NCBI GenBank assembly: GCA_054601695.1
Contig: BAAHQB010000253.1
Span: 186,001-250,000 of the forward strand
DNA length: 64,000 nucleotides
Reading direction: 5' to 3'
Source of the DNA: Amorphochlora amoebiformis
Lineage: Eukaryota > Cercozoa > Chlorarachniophyceae
Below are positions 63,972-64,000 of this stretch, piece by piece (the first letter of the stretch is position 1; each line of letters starts with the position of its first letter). The notes beneath the pieces were generated by a model that saw nothing but the letters and a program-made list of their open reading frames with translations, ran no database searches and was not told the origin of the DNA. A program made the translations under genes and the position numbers.

Positions 63972-64000
63972 CGGCTAGGATTAGGGTTAGGATTAGGATT
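63972..64000 (+). repeat. Start of a telomere-like tract at the window edge
   Basis: ggctaggattagggttagga begins right after the donor of carrier exon 8 and is cut by the window end. Confidence 0.6.

Overview
This is a eukaryotic, intron-dense nuclear window, most likely from a unicellular eukaryote. I cannot name the lineage from the sequence. Coding sequence is cut into short exons (15-282 nt, mostly 40-100 nt) with GT/AG borders and continuous reading phase. Most introns, and parts of the intergenic DNA, are filled with (TA)n arrays tens to hundreds of bases long, plus (CA)n, (CT)n and TTAGGG-type tracts. Nearly all long open frames of Tyr/Ile or Thr/His/Cys/Val repeats are translations of these arrays and are not genes.

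Joining exons by splice phase and family similarity gives five host genes. (1) 321-8946, minus: a CLEC16A/Ema homolog with an FPL domain, 14 exons, 3' end beyond the left edge. (2) 9116-24856, plus: a STRIP1/2 (Far11-like) STRIPAK subunit, 31 exons, head-to-head with gene 1 across about 170 bp. (3) 29818-50330, plus: a copine with two C2 domains and a copine/vWA domain, 34 exons, 739 aa, with a long Gln/Pro-rich tail. (4) 51669-59982, minus: a compact 215-aa DOT1-fold SAM methyltransferase, 12 exons, tail-to-tail with the copine. (5) 60570-63963, plus: a mitochondrial (SLC25) carrier, 8 exons so far, running off the right edge and head-to-head with gene 4.

Between genes 2 and 3 sits an appar­ently intact 2.8-kb DNA transposon (25941-28755). 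It has matching 26-bp terminal inverted repeats, a probable TACTA target duplication, a spliced DDE (PIF/Harbinger-IS5-like) transposase with an AT-hook, and a divergent second gene of unknown function. A decayed Ty1/copia RNase H fragment lies between genes 3 and 4.

The most unusual signal is a repeated pattern I call exon-edge echoes. Many exons are accompanied by one to five partial, diverged copies of their own edge, including the splice site, each embedded in (TA)n. Copies of the acceptor edge lie upstream of the exon and copies of the donor edge lie downstream, in both gene orientations; at least one copy is inverted. This suggests that TA-array instability duplicates exon edges and leaves many decoy splice sites. 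Introns nearest the promoters are TA-free in four of five genes. The genes belong to unrelated routine pathways (mitophagy/endosome, STRIPAK signalling, Ca2+-dependent membrane binding, methylation, metabolite transport), and I see no operon-like functional link.
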